Source: Pseudomonas zanjanensis | GTDB lineage: Bacteria > Pseudomonadota > Gammaproteobacteria > Pseudomonadales > Pseudomonadaceae | DNA: 64,000 nt | Assembly: GCF_014268745.2 (NCBI RefSeq) | Contig: NZ_JABWRB020000001.1 | Location: forward strand, 496,001-560,000 | Reading direction: 5' to 3' | Shown here: positions 9,164 to 17,794 of the stretch, piece after piece | How positions within the stretch are numbered: the stretch's first letter is position 1 | Layout: the number at the start of each line of letters is the position of its first letter | Notes under the pieces: model-generated | Told to the model about the DNA's origin: nothing | The model's input: only the letters and a program-made list of their open reading frames with translations | The model's database searches: none | Made by a program: the position numbers and the translations under genes

Positions 9164-9916
9164 GTGAACCGCCTGCTACTGAATTGCGATATCGGCGAAA
9201 GCTTCGGCAGCTGGACCATGGGTCTGGACGCCGAGGTGATGCCCTTCATCGATTGCGCCAACATTGCCTGCGGCTTCCACGCTGGCGACCCGAGCATCAT
9301 GCGCAAGACCGTCAGCCTGGCCCTGAGCCACTGCGTGCGGATCGGCGCGCACCCGGCCTATCAGGACCTGGCGGGCTTCGGCCGGCGTTCCATGGCCTAT
9401 GGCGCCCAGGAGCTGCAGGACTTGCTGCACTACCAGATCGGCGCCCTCGACGGCATCTGCCGGGCCCAGGGCGGGCGAGTCAGCTACGTCAAGCCCCACG
9501 GAGCGATGTACAACGACATGATGGCCAACCCGGCGCAATTGCGCGCCGTGATCCAGGCCGTCGCGGCCTACGACCGGCAACTGCCACTGATGCTCATGGC
9601 GACCCGGGACAACAGCGCCGCCCAGGCCCTGGGCGACGAGTACGGCCTGACCCTGTGGTTCGAGGCCTTTGCCGATCGGGCCTATGACAGTGCCGGTCGC
9701 CTGGTTTCGCGACAGGCACCGGGGGCGGTGCATCACGATCCCGAGGTCATCATCGGGCAGGCCCTGACCATCGCCCGTGGCGATGCGTTGACCGCCAGCG
9801 ACGGCAGTGCCTTGCACCTCATGGCCAATACCTTGTGCGTGCACGGCGACAACGCCAGCTCCGTGGCGGCCGTGCAGCGCATCCGCGAAGCCCTGGACCG
9901 GCAGAGTGCGCCATGA
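9164..9916 (+). CDS. pxpA: 5-oxoprolinase subunit A (LamB/YcsF)
   Basis: A 250-residue LamB/YcsF-family protein. With PxpB and PxpC it hydrolyses 5-oxoproline to glutamate using ATP in the cytoplasm. Signatures are [10 protein letters not shown] (residues 6-15), CGFHAGDP and [15 protein letters not shown], followed by [16 protein letters not shown] eight bases upstream selects the GTG at 9164. Its stop overlaps the start of pxpB by four bases (ATGA), showing translational coupling. Confidence 0.92.
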   Translation: MNRLLLNCDIGESFGSWTMGLDAEVMPFIDCANIACGFHAGDPSIMRKTVSLALSHCVRIGAHPAYQDLAGFGRRSMAYGAQELQDLLHYQIGALDGICRAQGGRVSYVKPHGAMYNDMMANPAQLRAVIQAVAAYDRQLPLMLMATRDNSAAQALGDEYGLTLWFEAFADRAYDSAGRLVSRQAPGAVHHDPEVIIGQALTIARGDALTASDGSALHLMANTLCVHGDNASSVAAVQRIREALDRQSAP

Positions 9917-10617
9917 AACCACGCGTGGAAGTGGTGGCGGTGGACTGCCTAATGGTGCGCCTGTTCGATGAGATCGCCGAGGCCAACATGCCCTGGATGC
10001 TCGCCGCCAGCGAGCGCCTGCGAGCGGTGTTTGCCGAGCGTTTGATCGATCTGGTGCCGTCCTACACCACCTTGATGGTGCACTACGATTTGCTCGCCCT
10101 GAACCCGGTCCAGGCCCGCGATTTGATCGACGAGGCGCTGCATAACCTTTCACCGGATGCCCGCTCGACCGGCCAATGCCATGTGCTGCCGGTGTGGTAC
10201 GACCTTAGCGTCGGGCCGGAGCTTGAGCTGTTGGCGAGTCGCAGCGGTTTGACGGTCGCCCAGGTGATCCGCCGCCACAGCGAACGGGAGTACCAGGTGT
10301 TTGCCCTGGGCTTCGCCCCCGGTTTCGCCTTCATGGGGCTGGTGGACGAAGAACTGGCCGCCCCGCGCCTCGACACGCCACGCAAGCGCGTGGCAGCGGG
10401 CAGCGTCGGTATTGCCGAGCGTCAGACCGCGGCGTATCCAGTGGTCTCACCCGGTGGTTGGAACCTGATCGGGCGCACCCCGGCCAAACTGTTCGATCGT
10501 GAGCGTGACGGCTACAGCCTGATGCAGCCGGGGGACACGGTACGTTTCGCCGCCGTGGACCACGCCGAATTCATTGCCCTGGGTGGCGACGACACACCGT
10601 TGGAGGCCCAGGCATGA
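9913..10617 (+). CDS. pxpB: 5-oxoprolinase subunit B (KipI-like)
   Basis: A 234-residue protein of the AHS1/KipI allophanate-hydrolase subunit family. The C-terminal cyclophilin-like domain has the family signature [31 protein letters not shown] and [12 protein letters not shown]. It forms the PxpBC complex that phosphorylates and opens 5-oxoproline. The ATG at 9913 overlaps the pxpA stop; the end overlaps pxpC by four bases. An older name is kipI, after a B. subtilis kinase inhibitor, but the operon context favours the oxoprolinase role. Confidence 0.92.
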   Translation: MKPRVEVVAVDCLMVRLFDEIAEANMPWMLAASERLRAVFAERLIDLVPSYTTLMVHYDLLALNPVQARDLIDEALHNLSPDARSTGQCHVLPVWYDLSVGPELELLASRSGLTVAQVIRRHSEREYQVFALGFAPGFAFMGLVDEELAAPRLDTPRKRVAAGSVGIAERQTAAYPVVSPGGWNLIGRTPAKLFDRERDGYSLMQPGDTVRFAAVDHAEFIALGGDDTPLEAQA

Positions 10618-11534
10618 GCCGGTTGTTGATCGAGGCCAGCACCCCGCTGTGCCTGTTACAGGACGCCGGCCGTTTCGGCGTGAGACACCTGGGCGTGACC
10701 CAGGGTGGCGCGGCGGATTGGTTGTCGATGGCCTGGGCCAATTGGATGCTGGGCAATGACCTGGACGCGGCGGTGGTGGAGATTACCCTCGGCGGCTTTA
10801 CCGTGGTGGCCGACGAGGATTGCGTGCTGGCGCTGGCCGGGGCTGACCTGGGCGCGCGGATAGACGGCCAGGGCGTGGCATCGTGGCGTTTCTTCAGCTT
10901 GCGCAAAGGCCAGGTCCTGGCGCTCACCCAGCCCGTGCTCGGTGCCCGGGCCTACTTGGCGGCCCCAGGTGGGTTCAATGCGCCTACGGTGCTGGGCAGC
11001 CGGGCGACGGTGGTCCGTGAGGAACTCGGTGGCCTGGATGGGCGGGGACGGGCGCTGAGTCGCGGTGAACACTTGAGCTATTCAGGCACGCCGACGCCGC
11101 GGCCCATGCCCCACACGCGTATTCCGGATTTCCAGCAAGCGCAGCCGCTGGACCTGATCCTCGGTGCGCAGAATGGCGCGTTCAGTGGGCGCAGCCTGTT
11201 CGATGCGTTCAACACTGCGTGGACGCTGGACAGTCGCGCCGACCGTATGGGCATGCGCTTGCTGGGCACGGCGTTGGAATATCAGGGGCCGGCGATGATT
11301 TCCGAGGGCATTCCCCTCGGTGCCGTGCAGGTGCCACCGGACGGCCAGCCGATCGTGTTGCTCAACGACCGACAAACCATCGGTGGTTATCCACGCCTGG
11401 GGGCGTTGACGCCGCTGTCCCTGGCCCGGCTGGCGCAATGCCTGCCCGGGGCGCAGGTGCGGTTGCGGCCGGTGGTGCAGGAGGTTGCGCATCGGCAGCA
11501 GGTGGAGTGCCTGCGGGGGCTGTCAAACCGCTAA
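10614..11534 (+). CDS. pxpC: 5-oxoprolinase subunit C (KipA-like)
   Basis: A 306-residue AHS2/KipA-family protein, often labelled biotin-dependent carboxyltransferase. Motifs are LQDAGRFGVRHLGVTQGGAAD, AYLAAPGGFNAPTVLGSRAT and GIPLGAVQVPPDGQPIVLLNDRQTIGGYP. It pairs with PxpB to activate 5-oxoproline, and PxpA completes the hydrolysis. It is the last gene of the transporter-pxpABC operon, starts on the ATGA overlap with pxpB, and runs straight into a REP pair. Confidence 0.92.
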   Translation: MSRLLIEASTPLCLLQDAGRFGVRHLGVTQGGAADWLSMAWANWMLGNDLDAAVVEITLGGFTVVADEDCVLALAGADLGARIDGQGVASWRFFSLRKGQVLALTQPVLGARAYLAAPGGFNAPTVLGSRATVVREELGGLDGRGRALSRGEHLSYSGTPTPRPMPHTRIPDFQQAQPLDLILGAQNGAFSGRSLFDAFNTAWTLDSRADRMGMRLLGTALEYQGPAMISEGIPLGAVQVPPDGQPIVLLNDRQTIGGYPRLGALTPLSLARLAQCLPGAQVRLRPVVQEVAHRQQVECLRGLSNR

Positions 11535-11537
11535 AAG

Positions 11538-11616
11538 CTTCGCGAGCAAGCCCGCTCCCACACTGGATCTGTGTCGCACAGGAGATCCCTTGTGGGAGCG
11601 GGCTTGCTCGCGAAGA
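11538..11616. repeat. Type A REP pair in reversed (tail-out) order
   Basis: Two type A REPs are present, but the reverse-complement copy comes first and the forward copy second. This is the opposite arrangement from the other type A REPINs in the window. They sit between the convergent pxpC and VWA genes. Confidence 0.85.
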
Positions 11617-11640
11617 GGCCCTTACAGGCACCGGAAGACT

Positions 11641-12819
11641 TTACTTGGAAAGAAACCGCATCCCTTCCTCCAACCCCCGCAACGTCAGCGGATACATCCG
11701 GTCCTCCACCAACTCGCGCACGATGTTGGTCGAGGCGGTGTAGCCCCAGGTGTCCTTGGGGTATGGGTTGATCCAGATGAGTTTCTTGTACTTCTCCATG
11801 AAGCGCTGCATCCACACATAACCGGCTTCTTCGTTCCAGTGCTCGACGCTGCCGCCGGCCTGGGTGATTTCATAAGGCGCCATGGCGGCGTCGCCGATGA
11901 AGATCACTTTGTAGTCGGCACCGTACTTGTGCAGCAAATCCTGGGTCGAGGTGCGCTCCGAGGTGCGGCGCAGGTTGTTCTTCCACACCGATTCGTAGAC
12001 GAAGTTGTGGAAGTAGAAATACTCCAAGTGCTTGAACTCGGTCTTGCAGGCCGAGAACAGTTCTTCACAGATCTTCACGTGGGCATCCATCGAGCCACCG
12101 ATGTCGAACAGCAGCAACAGCTTGACGGTGTTGCGTCGCTCCGGGCGCATCTGGATGTTCAAGAGGCCGGCGTCCCGGGCGGTGTGATCGATGGTGCCGT
12201 CGATGTCCAGCTCTTCGGCCGCACCCTGGCGGGCGAACTTGCGCAGGCGGCGCAGGGCGATCTTGATGTTGCGGGTGCCCAATTCCACCTGGTCGTCGAG
12301 GTTCTTGTATTCGCGCTGGTCCCAGACCTTTACGGCCTTGCCCTGGCGTTTGCCGGCGTCGCCGACCCGGATGCCCTCGGGGTTGAAACCGCCGGAGCCG
12401 AACGGGCTAGTGCCGCCGGTGCCGATCCACTTGTTGCCGCCGGCATGGCGTTCCTTCTGTTCTTCCAGGCGTTTCTTGAATTCTTCGATCAGCTTGTCCA
12501 GGCCACCCAAGGACTGGATCTGCGCCCGTTCCTCGTCGGTCAGCGAACGCTCGAATTCCTTGCGCAACCAGTCTTCGGGAATCAGCGCCTGGAGGTGATC
12601 GTCGAGCTTCTCCAAACCGTTGAAGTAGGCGGCGAAGGCCCGGTCGAACTTGTCGAAATGCCGTTCGTCCTTCACCAGGATCGCCCGGGACAGGTAATAG
12701 AACTCGTCCATGTCGGCGAAGATCACCCGCTGTTTCAGCGCGTTGATCAGGTCCAGCAGTTCACGCACCGACACGGGCACCTTGGCGGCGCGCATCTCAT
12801 TGAACAGGTTAAGCAGCAT
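11641..12819 (-). CDS. CoxE-like VWA-domain protein
   Basis: A 392-residue cytoplasmic protein. The N-terminal helical region (residues 1-150) is followed by the CoxE-like von Willebrand A domain. Its MIDAS-type loop reads LLLFDIGGSMD (canonical DxSxS altered to DIGGS), and a later GDAAMAPYEI segment supplies further ligands. Such proteins work with MoxR AAA+ ATPases as a chaperone pair that inserts metals or matures enzyme complexes. The gene lies 34 bases after the MoxR gene in the same operon. No target enzyme gene is adjacent. Confidence 0.85.
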   Translation of the reverse strand: MLLNLFNEMRAAKVPVSVRELLDLINALKQRVIFADMDEFYYLSRAILVKDERHFDKFDRAFAAYFNGLEKLDDHLQALIPEDWLRKEFERSLTDEERAQIQSLGGLDKLIEEFKKRLEEQKERHAGGNKWIGTGGTSPFGSGGFNPEGIRVGDAGKRQGKAVKVWDQREYKNLDDQVELGTRNIKIALRRLRKFARQGAAEELDIDGTIDHTARDAGLLNIQMRPERRNTVKLLLLFDIGGSMDAHVKICEELFSACKTEFKHLEYFYFHNFVYESVWKNNLRRTSERTSTQDLLHKYGADYKVIFIGDAAMAPYEITQAGGSVEHWNEEAGYVWMQRFMEKYKKLIWINPYPKDTWGYTASTNIVRELVEDRMYPLTLRGLEEGMRFLSK

Positions 12820-12853
12820 GGCAATCGCCCTCGCTCTTGTTAAACGAAGAGGA

Positions 12854-13699
12854 TCAGCGGGTGCCGCGACGGCTCATGAACGCCAGGCGCTCGAGCAGTT
12901 GCACGTCTTGTTCGTTTTTCACCAGGGCGCCGGCCAGCGGCGGAATGGCCTTGGTCGGATCACGCTCGCGCAGCACCGCTTCGCCGATGTTGTCGGCCAT
13001 CAGCAGCTTGAGCCAGTCCACCAGTTCGGAGGTGGAAGGTTTTTTCTTCAGGCCCGGCACCTTGCGCACGTCGAAGAACACGTCCAGCGCTTCGCTGACC
13101 AGGTCCTTCTTGATGTTTGGGTAATGCACATCGACGATTTTCTGCAGGGTGACGCGGTCGGGGAACGCGATGTAGTGGAAGAAGCAGCGGCGCAGGAAGG
13201 CGTCCGGCAGTTCCTTTTCGTTGTTGGAGGTAATGATGATGATCGGGCGCTGCTTGGCCTTGATGGTTTCGTCGGTCTCATAGACGTAGAACTCCATCTT
13301 GTCGAGCTCTTGTAGCAGGTCGTTGGGGAACTCGATGTCGGCCTTGTCGATTTCGTCGATCAGCAGGATCACCCGCTCCTCGGACTCGAACGCTTCCCAG
13401 AGCTTGCCCTTCTTCAGGTAGTTGCGCACGTCGTGGACCTTGTCCACGCCCAACTGCGAGTCCCGCAGGCGGCTGACCGCGTCGTACTCGTACAAGCCCT
13501 GGTGGGCCTTGGTGGTGGACTTGATGTGCCAGGTGATCAGGCGCGCGCCGAAGGACTCGGCCAATTGCTCGGCCAGCATGGTTTTGCCGGTGCCTGGTTC
13601 GCCCTTGACCAGCAATGGCCGCTCCAAGGTGATGGCGGCGTTCACGGCCAGTTTCAGGTCATCGGTGGCCACGTAGGCGCTGGTGCCTTCGAACTTCAT
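12854..13699 (-). CDS. MoxR-family AAA+ ATPase
   Basis: A 281-residue MoxR-type AAA+ protein. Walker A is GEPGTGKTML (about residues 37-46), Walker B is ILLIDEIDKAD, sensor 1 is IITSNNEKELPDAFLRRC, and the Arg finger and lid follow. AGGAA seven bases upstream supports the ATG at 13699. It forms an operon with the downstream VWA gene, the usual chaperone pair. A TATAGT box on the minus strand at 13766-13771 could be its -10 element. Confidence 0.92.
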   Translation of the reverse strand: MKFEGTSAYVATDDLKLAVNAAITLERPLLVKGEPGTGKTMLAEQLAESFGARLITWHIKSTTKAHQGLYEYDAVSRLRDSQLGVDKVHDVRNYLKKGKLWEAFESEERVILLIDEIDKADIEFPNDLLQELDKMEFYVYETDETIKAKQRPIIIITSNNEKELPDAFLRRCFFHYIAFPDRVTLQKIVDVHYPNIKKDLVSEALDVFFDVRKVPGLKKKPSTSELVDWLKLLMADNIGEAVLRERDPTKAIPPLAGALVKNEQDVQLLERLAFMSRRGTR

Positions 13700-13847
13700 C
13701 TGCAATTTCCTCGAACGTGTCGCCGGCCCGGCGAGGCGGGGCGCGCGAAATAAATATCGTGCCCGACTATAACGCGAGGCCGCGCCGACTGTGAACGCAG
13801 ACGCTGTATTCAGTCTCTGAATGGAGCGTCACATGTTGACTCAGTCT

Positions 13848-13941
13848 TGTGGCGAGGGAGCTTGCTCCCGCTCGAGTGCGCAGCGCTCGCAGGCTTTTTA
13901 GGGCCGCTTCGCGGCCCAGCGGGAGCAAGCTCCCTCGCCAC
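13848..13941. repeat. REPIN, type B
   Basis: Inverted type B pair between the MoxR promoter region and the DUF748 gene. Confidence 0.9.
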
Positions 13942-13956
13942 TAAAAGCCGCAAATC

Positions 13957-15033
13957 TCAATCCTTCGAAGGCGGTGGCTGTTCATAACGGGCATTGAAGG
14001 CCTGGACGAAACCGTTGCGCAGGATCTGCAGGAAGGCTTCGAAGGCGCTGATGTCCTGCTGGTGAACATTGCCGCTGAGTTCCACCCGGGTGGCAAACTG
14101 GTTCTTGCGCTGGTTCTTGAGGGCCGTTTCGCCGGTCCCGACCAGCGCTTCCCAGACCGAGCGGAAGATGTTCTTGTTCTGGTTTTCCACGTCCTGCTGC
14201 CAGTCGAATACGTCGACATCCCGCAGCAATGGCTTGATATAGCCGCTGAGCTTGGCGTTATCGGCTTCAGCCTCGATCACCAGGTCGCCGTGGCCGGCAT
14301 TGAAATCGAACTTGCCATAGGCGGCGGCAAAATCGTTGAGGCGCTTGAGTTCGATGTTCCTGGCCCGCAGGCGGAAATCGAAATCCTCGAAGTCGCTCAA
14401 GGGGTCGAAGGTAGCCTGCATTTCCAGGGGCGCATGCTCGGCCACCAGGGCCTTGCCTTCGAAGCGGGCGTCGCGCTTGCCTTCGGTGTCGACCACGTTG
14501 GTCAGGTTATAGAAGCTGGCGTTGACGTCGGTGGCCCGCAGGTTGACCGGCGGCTTGGAATTGAAATTGCGAAAGGTGACCTTGCCCTCCCGGATGCGCA
14601 CTTCGTTGAAGGTGATGGGCAGCAGTTTTTCCAGTTGCTGGCGCCAGTTGGTGCCCTGGCCGGTCTGGGAGTTCTGTCGGTTGGCCCCGCCGTCGACGAA
14701 GTTCACTTCGGGGCGGGTGAACTCCACCTCGGACACCACCGCATGGTCGTACCACAGCGAGTGCCAACTCACGGACAGGTCCACCAGCGGGGCATTGACG
14801 AACGGCACCGGGACCTTGCCGTCGACCTTGACGATTTCCAGGCCGTTGATCCGGTAGGCACCGCGCCACAGGGCCAGGTCCACGTCAGTGATCTGGCCGC
14901 GATAATCGCCCATGTCGGCCAGTTTATCGTTCAGGTAGTCGCGTACCAGGTAAGGCAGGGCGAAATGCAGGGCCACCAGCACCGCGACGAGGGTGGCGAA
15001 AACCCACAGTGGCCAGCGGTATCGACGCTTCAT
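13957..15033 (-). CDS. DUF748 (AsmA-like) membrane-anchored protein
   Basis: A 358-residue protein with one N-terminal membrane anchor (residues about 7-24, WPLWVFATLVAVLVALHFAL). The periplasmic beta-rich region is of the DUF748/AsmA type (DVDLALWRGAYRINGLEIVK, FNEVRIREGKVTFRNF). Such proteins belong to the wider bridge-like lipid-transfer group, but this one is short and its role is unknown. The frame is open upstream; MKRRYRWP at 15033 is chosen because it precedes the anchor. It is divergent from cysK. Confidence 0.8.
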   Translation of the reverse strand: MKRRYRWPLWVFATLVAVLVALHFALPYLVRDYLNDKLADMGDYRGQITDVDLALWRGAYRINGLEIVKVDGKVPVPFVNAPLVDLSVSWHSLWYDHAVVSEVEFTRPEVNFVDGGANRQNSQTGQGTNWRQQLEKLLPITFNEVRIREGKVTFRNFNSKPPVNLRATDVNASFYNLTNVVDTEGKRDARFEGKALVAEHAPLEMQATFDPLSDFEDFDFRLRARNIELKRLNDFAAAYGKFDFNAGHGDLVIEAEADNAKLSGYIKPLLRDVDVFDWQQDVENQNKNIFRSVWEALVGTGETALKNQRKNQFATRVELSGNVHQQDISAFEAFLQILRNGFVQAFNARYEQPPPSKD

Positions 15034-15179
15034 GTCTGTCAGTCTCCAGCGTTTGTTGGGGGAGCGCCTCCTAATGCCATTGACTGTCGCAACAACGGGA
15101 ACGTTCGGTGCAACTGGACGCCCATGGGCAACAGGCATACCTTTAAAGGCTTCAATTTCGCCCCATCAAGGACCCAGCC

Positions 15180-16154
15180 ATGAGCCGCATATTCGCTGAC
15201 AACGCCCATTCCATCGGCAATACGCCACTGGTACAGATCAACCGCATTGCGCCGCGCGGCGTGACCATCCTGGCCAAGATCGAGGGGCGTAACCCAGGGT
15301 ATTCGGTCAAGTGCCGGATCGGCGCAAACATGATCTGGGACGCTGAAAGTTCGGGCAAGCTCAAGCCGGGCATGACCATTGTCGAACCGACCTCGGGCAA
15401 CACCGGGATCGGCCTGGCGTTCGTTGCCGCCGCCCGTGGCTACAAGCTGATGCTGACCATGCCGGCCTCCATGAGCATCGAGCGGCGCAAGGTGCTCAAG
15501 GCCCTGGGCGCGGAGTTGGTGCTCACCGAACCGGCGAAGGGCATGAAGGGCGCCATCGAGAAAGCCGCCGAGATCATGGCCAGCGATCCGTCCAAATATT
15601 TCATGCCGCAGCAGTTCGATAACCCGGCGAACCCGGCGATCCACGAAAAAACCACCGGCCCGGAAATCTGGAACGACACCGACGGCGCCGTGGACGTGCT
15701 GGTCGCGGGCGTGGGCACCGGCGGAACCATTACCGGGGTTTCGCGGTATATCAAGAACACCTGTGGCAAGCCGATCCTGTCGGTGGCGGTCGAGCCCGAA
15801 GTGTCGCCAGTGATCACCCAGGCGATGGCGGGGGATGAAATCAAGCCCAGCCCCCACAAGATCCAGGGGATCGGCGCCGGGTTCGTGCCGAAGAACCTCG
15901 ATCTGTCCATCGTCGACCTGGTCGAGCGCGTCACTGACGACGAGTCCAAGGCCATGGCCCTGCGCTTGATGCAGGAGGAGGGCATCCTCTGCGGGATCTC
16001 CTGCGGCGCGGCGATGGCCGTGGCCGTGCGCCTGGCGGAAAAACCGGAAATGCAGGGCAAGACCATCGTGGTGATCCTGCCGGATTCGGGCGAGCGGTAT
16101 TTGTCGAGCATGTTGTTCAGTGATCTGTTTACCGAGCAGGAGACTCAGCAGTAA
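15180..16154 (+). CDS. cysK: Cysteine synthase A
   Basis: A 324-residue PLP enzyme of the O-acetylserine sulfhydrylase family, making cysteine from O-acetylserine and sulfide. The PLP lysine is Lys44 in [23 protein letters not shown] is the substrate loop, GTGGTITG binds the PLP phosphate, and [10 protein letters not shown] closes the site. Length and motifs fit CysK better than CysM, although the two are close. AAGGA seven bases upstream supports the ATG. A type B REPIN follows. Confidence 0.9.
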   Translation: MSRIFADNAHSIGNTPLVQINRIAPRGVTILAKIEGRNPGYSVKCRIGANMIWDAESSGKLKPGMTIVEPTSGNTGIGLAFVAAARGYKLMLTMPASMSIERRKVLKALGAELVLTEPAKGMKGAIEKAAEIMASDPSKYFMPQQFDNPANPAIHEKTTGPEIWNDTDGAVDVLVAGVGTGGTITGVSRYIKNTCGKPILSVAVEPEVSPVITQAMAGDEIKPSPHKIQGIGAGFVPKNLDLSIVDLVERVTDDESKAMALRLMQEEGILCGISCGAAMAVAVRLAEKPEMQGKTIVVILPDSGERYLSSMLFSDLFTEQETQQ

Positions 16155-16186
16155 CCGCAGGCAGGATGGGTGGCGAGCATTGCTTG

Positions 16187-16303
16187 TGTGGCGAGGGAGC
16201 TTGCTCCCGCTCGACTGCGCAGCAGGCGCCCCGGATTCAACCCGGGTCGCCAAATCCCAGGGGCGCGCTCCGCACGCCAGCGGGAGCAAGCTCCCTCGCC
16301 ACA
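16187..16303. repeat. REPIN, type B
   Basis: Inverted type B pair downstream of cysK, with an inner variant CTCGACTGCGCAGCAG. Confidence 0.9.
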
Positions 16304-16432
16304 AGAGCACTCGCGATCTCAGGTAGGTTGAATGATTGTTCGATGCGTCAGCCAAGGTTCAGGTGACGTCTGTTAAAAAGTGTTTATTGCGTTTCACTCA
16401 ACAGAGAATCTTGCGTCAGACGGTTTTTACCC

Positions 16433-16457
16433 GGGCCATGGGTATTTAACATGGCCC
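16433..16457. promoter_or_regulatory. Perfect inverted repeat upstream of the LpxO-like gene
   Basis: GGGCCATG and CATGGCCC are separated by nine AT-rich bases, about 60 bases before the start codon. It could be an operator or an RNA hairpin; there is no T-run. The rest of 16304-16516 holds no gene. Confidence 0.4.
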
Positions 16458-16516
16458 CCGGCTACGTCGGGCAGTAGGCGTTGCGTCAGTTGTTTTTGGA
16501 CAAGGAGTTTAAAAAA

Positions 16517-17455
16517 ATGACCGTTTCGTTTGTCGCCAAGGCCTCGGTGTTGCTGCTGTTCCTGGGCAGTACGCTTTATGTGCATTTGCGTGGTAAGGCG
16601 CGGTTGCCGGTGCTGCGCCAGTTCGTCAACCACTCGGCGCTGTTCGCCCCCTATAACGCCTTGATGTACCTGTTCTCCGGCGTGCCCTCGAGGCCTTACC
16701 TGGATCGCAGCCAATTTCCCGAACTGGATGTGCTCAAGGACAACTGGCAAGTCATCCGCGACGAAGCCATGCACTTGTTCGACGATGGCTACATTCGAGC
16801 CGCCGAGAAGAACAACGATGCGGGCTTCGGTTCGTTCTTCAAGAAGGGTTGGAAGCGCTTCTACCTCAAGTGGTACGACAAACCGCTGCCGTCGGCTGAG
16901 TTGCTGTGCCCGAGGACGGTTGAACTGGTCAGTCGGATCCCCAGCGTTCGCGGCGCGATGTTTGCCTTGCTGCCCGGTGGTAGCCATCTGAACCCTCATC
17001 GAGACCCCTTCGCCGGTTCGTTGCGTTATCACCTGGGGCTCTCAACCCCCAATTCCGAAGATTGCCGGATCTTCGTCGACGGTCAGATCTATGCCTGGCG
17101 CGACGGCGAAGACGTCATGTTCGATGAAACCTATGTGCACTGGGTCAAGAACGAAACCCCGCAGACCCGCCTGATCCTGTTCTGTGATGTCGAGCGGCCC
17201 TTGAAAAGTCGGCTGATGACCCGCCTCAACCGCACCTTCAGCGCGTTCCTCGGCCGTGCCACCGCGCCACAGAACCTGGACGATGAACACGTCGGTGGCA
17301 TCAACCAGGCCTATGCCTGGAGCAAGTCGTTCAGTGACGGCATCAGCGGTCGGGTCAAGCAGTTCAAACGCAAGCATCCCAAGGCCTACCGGGTGATGCG
17401 GCCGGTGTTGGCGGTGGCAGTGCTGACGGCGCTTGGCTATTGGTTGTTCGTTTAA
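16517..17455 (+). CDS. lpxO: Lipid A 2-hydroxylase-like Fe(II)/2-oxoglutarate dioxygenase
   Basis: A 312-residue member of the aspartyl/asparaginyl beta-hydroxylase family. The HxD metal site is His161-Arg-Asp163 (NPHRDPFAGSLRYH), the distal ligand is His208 (ETYVHWVKN), and an Arg in the TRLILFCD strand would hold 2-oxoglutarate. Hydrophobic segments at residues 5-22 and near the C-terminus (296-312) suggest membrane attachment, as in LpxO, which adds a 2-hydroxyl to lipid A laurate. AAGGAG at 16502-16507 favours ATG 16517. The lipid A role is inferred from family. Confidence 0.8.
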   Translation: MTVSFVAKASVLLLFLGSTLYVHLRGKARLPVLRQFVNHSALFAPYNALMYLFSGVPSRPYLDRSQFPELDVLKDNWQVIRDEAMHLFDDGYIRAAEKNNDAGFGSFFKKGWKRFYLKWYDKPLPSAELLCPRTVELVSRIPSVRGAMFALLPGGSHLNPHRDPFAGSLRYHLGLSTPNSEDCRIFVDGQIYAWRDGEDVMFDETYVHWVKNETPQTRLILFCDVERPLKSRLMTRLNRTFSAFLGRATAPQNLDDEHVGGINQAYAWSKSFSDGISGRVKQFKRKHPKAYRVMRPVLAVAVLTALGYWLFV

Positions 17456-17459
17456 AACA

Positions 17460-17489
17460 TTGCGTAGTCCATCGGGCGCTGGTTATAGT
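17460..17489 (+). promoter_or_regulatory. Sigma-70-type promoter
   Basis: TTGCGT at 17460-17465 and TATAGT at 17484-17489 are 18 bases apart, predicting a start near 17496. It would drive a leader of about 300 bases in front of the EamA transporter. A GGGTT-TTCG-AACCC hairpin lies at 17501-17514, at the 5' end of the predicted RNA. Confidence 0.6.
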
Positions 17490-17534
17490 CAGCGCTCTTC
17501 GGGTTTTCGAACCCACTCTCCAAGAGATCGGCTC

Positions 17535-17699
17535 ATGCCTGCATCCCCTGTCATCGCGGTCGTGGTTCCAGCGTTCAACGCTGGCGTCGTGCCGTGTGGG
17601 AACCAGCAGCCTGCGCAGATCGGTCAATACCCCCCACCTGTCCGTAGCTCATCGGTGTACGTCGTCGTATCACCGCCGGGTGTTGGCATTCAGGGCTGA
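17535..17699 (+). CDS. Short leader reading frame, Val/Pro-rich, possible small protein
   Basis: A 54-residue frame (starting MPASPVIAVVVPAFNAG) lies between the promoter at 17460 and the terminator-like hairpin at 17744. It is rich in valine, proline and serine, with the runs VIAVVV and VYVVVS. AAGAGAT precedes the ATG at a suitable distance. No known family was recognised. It may be a real small protein, a leader peptide controlling the transporter, or part of a non-coding leader that happens to be open. Confidence 0.35.
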   Translation: MPASPVIAVVVPAFNAGVVPCGNQQPAQIGQYPPPVRSSSVYVVVSPPGVGIQG

Positions 17700-17743
17700 T
17701 CGGCAACGGTTGCCATCCCCTGTGCCCGCCTGAAAAAACTACT

Positions 17744-17773
17744 GGACTTCAGCTTCGGCTGAGTTGGCTTTTT
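17744..17773 (+). terminator. Terminator-like hairpin before the EamA gene
   Basis: A stem around CAGC-TTCG-GCTG is followed by GAGTTGGCTTTTT. It ends 21 bases before the transporter start, so it would either end a separate small transcript or act as an attenuator. Confidence 0.5.
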
Positions 17774-17794
17774 GCCTGACTACAGGTGGTATCC

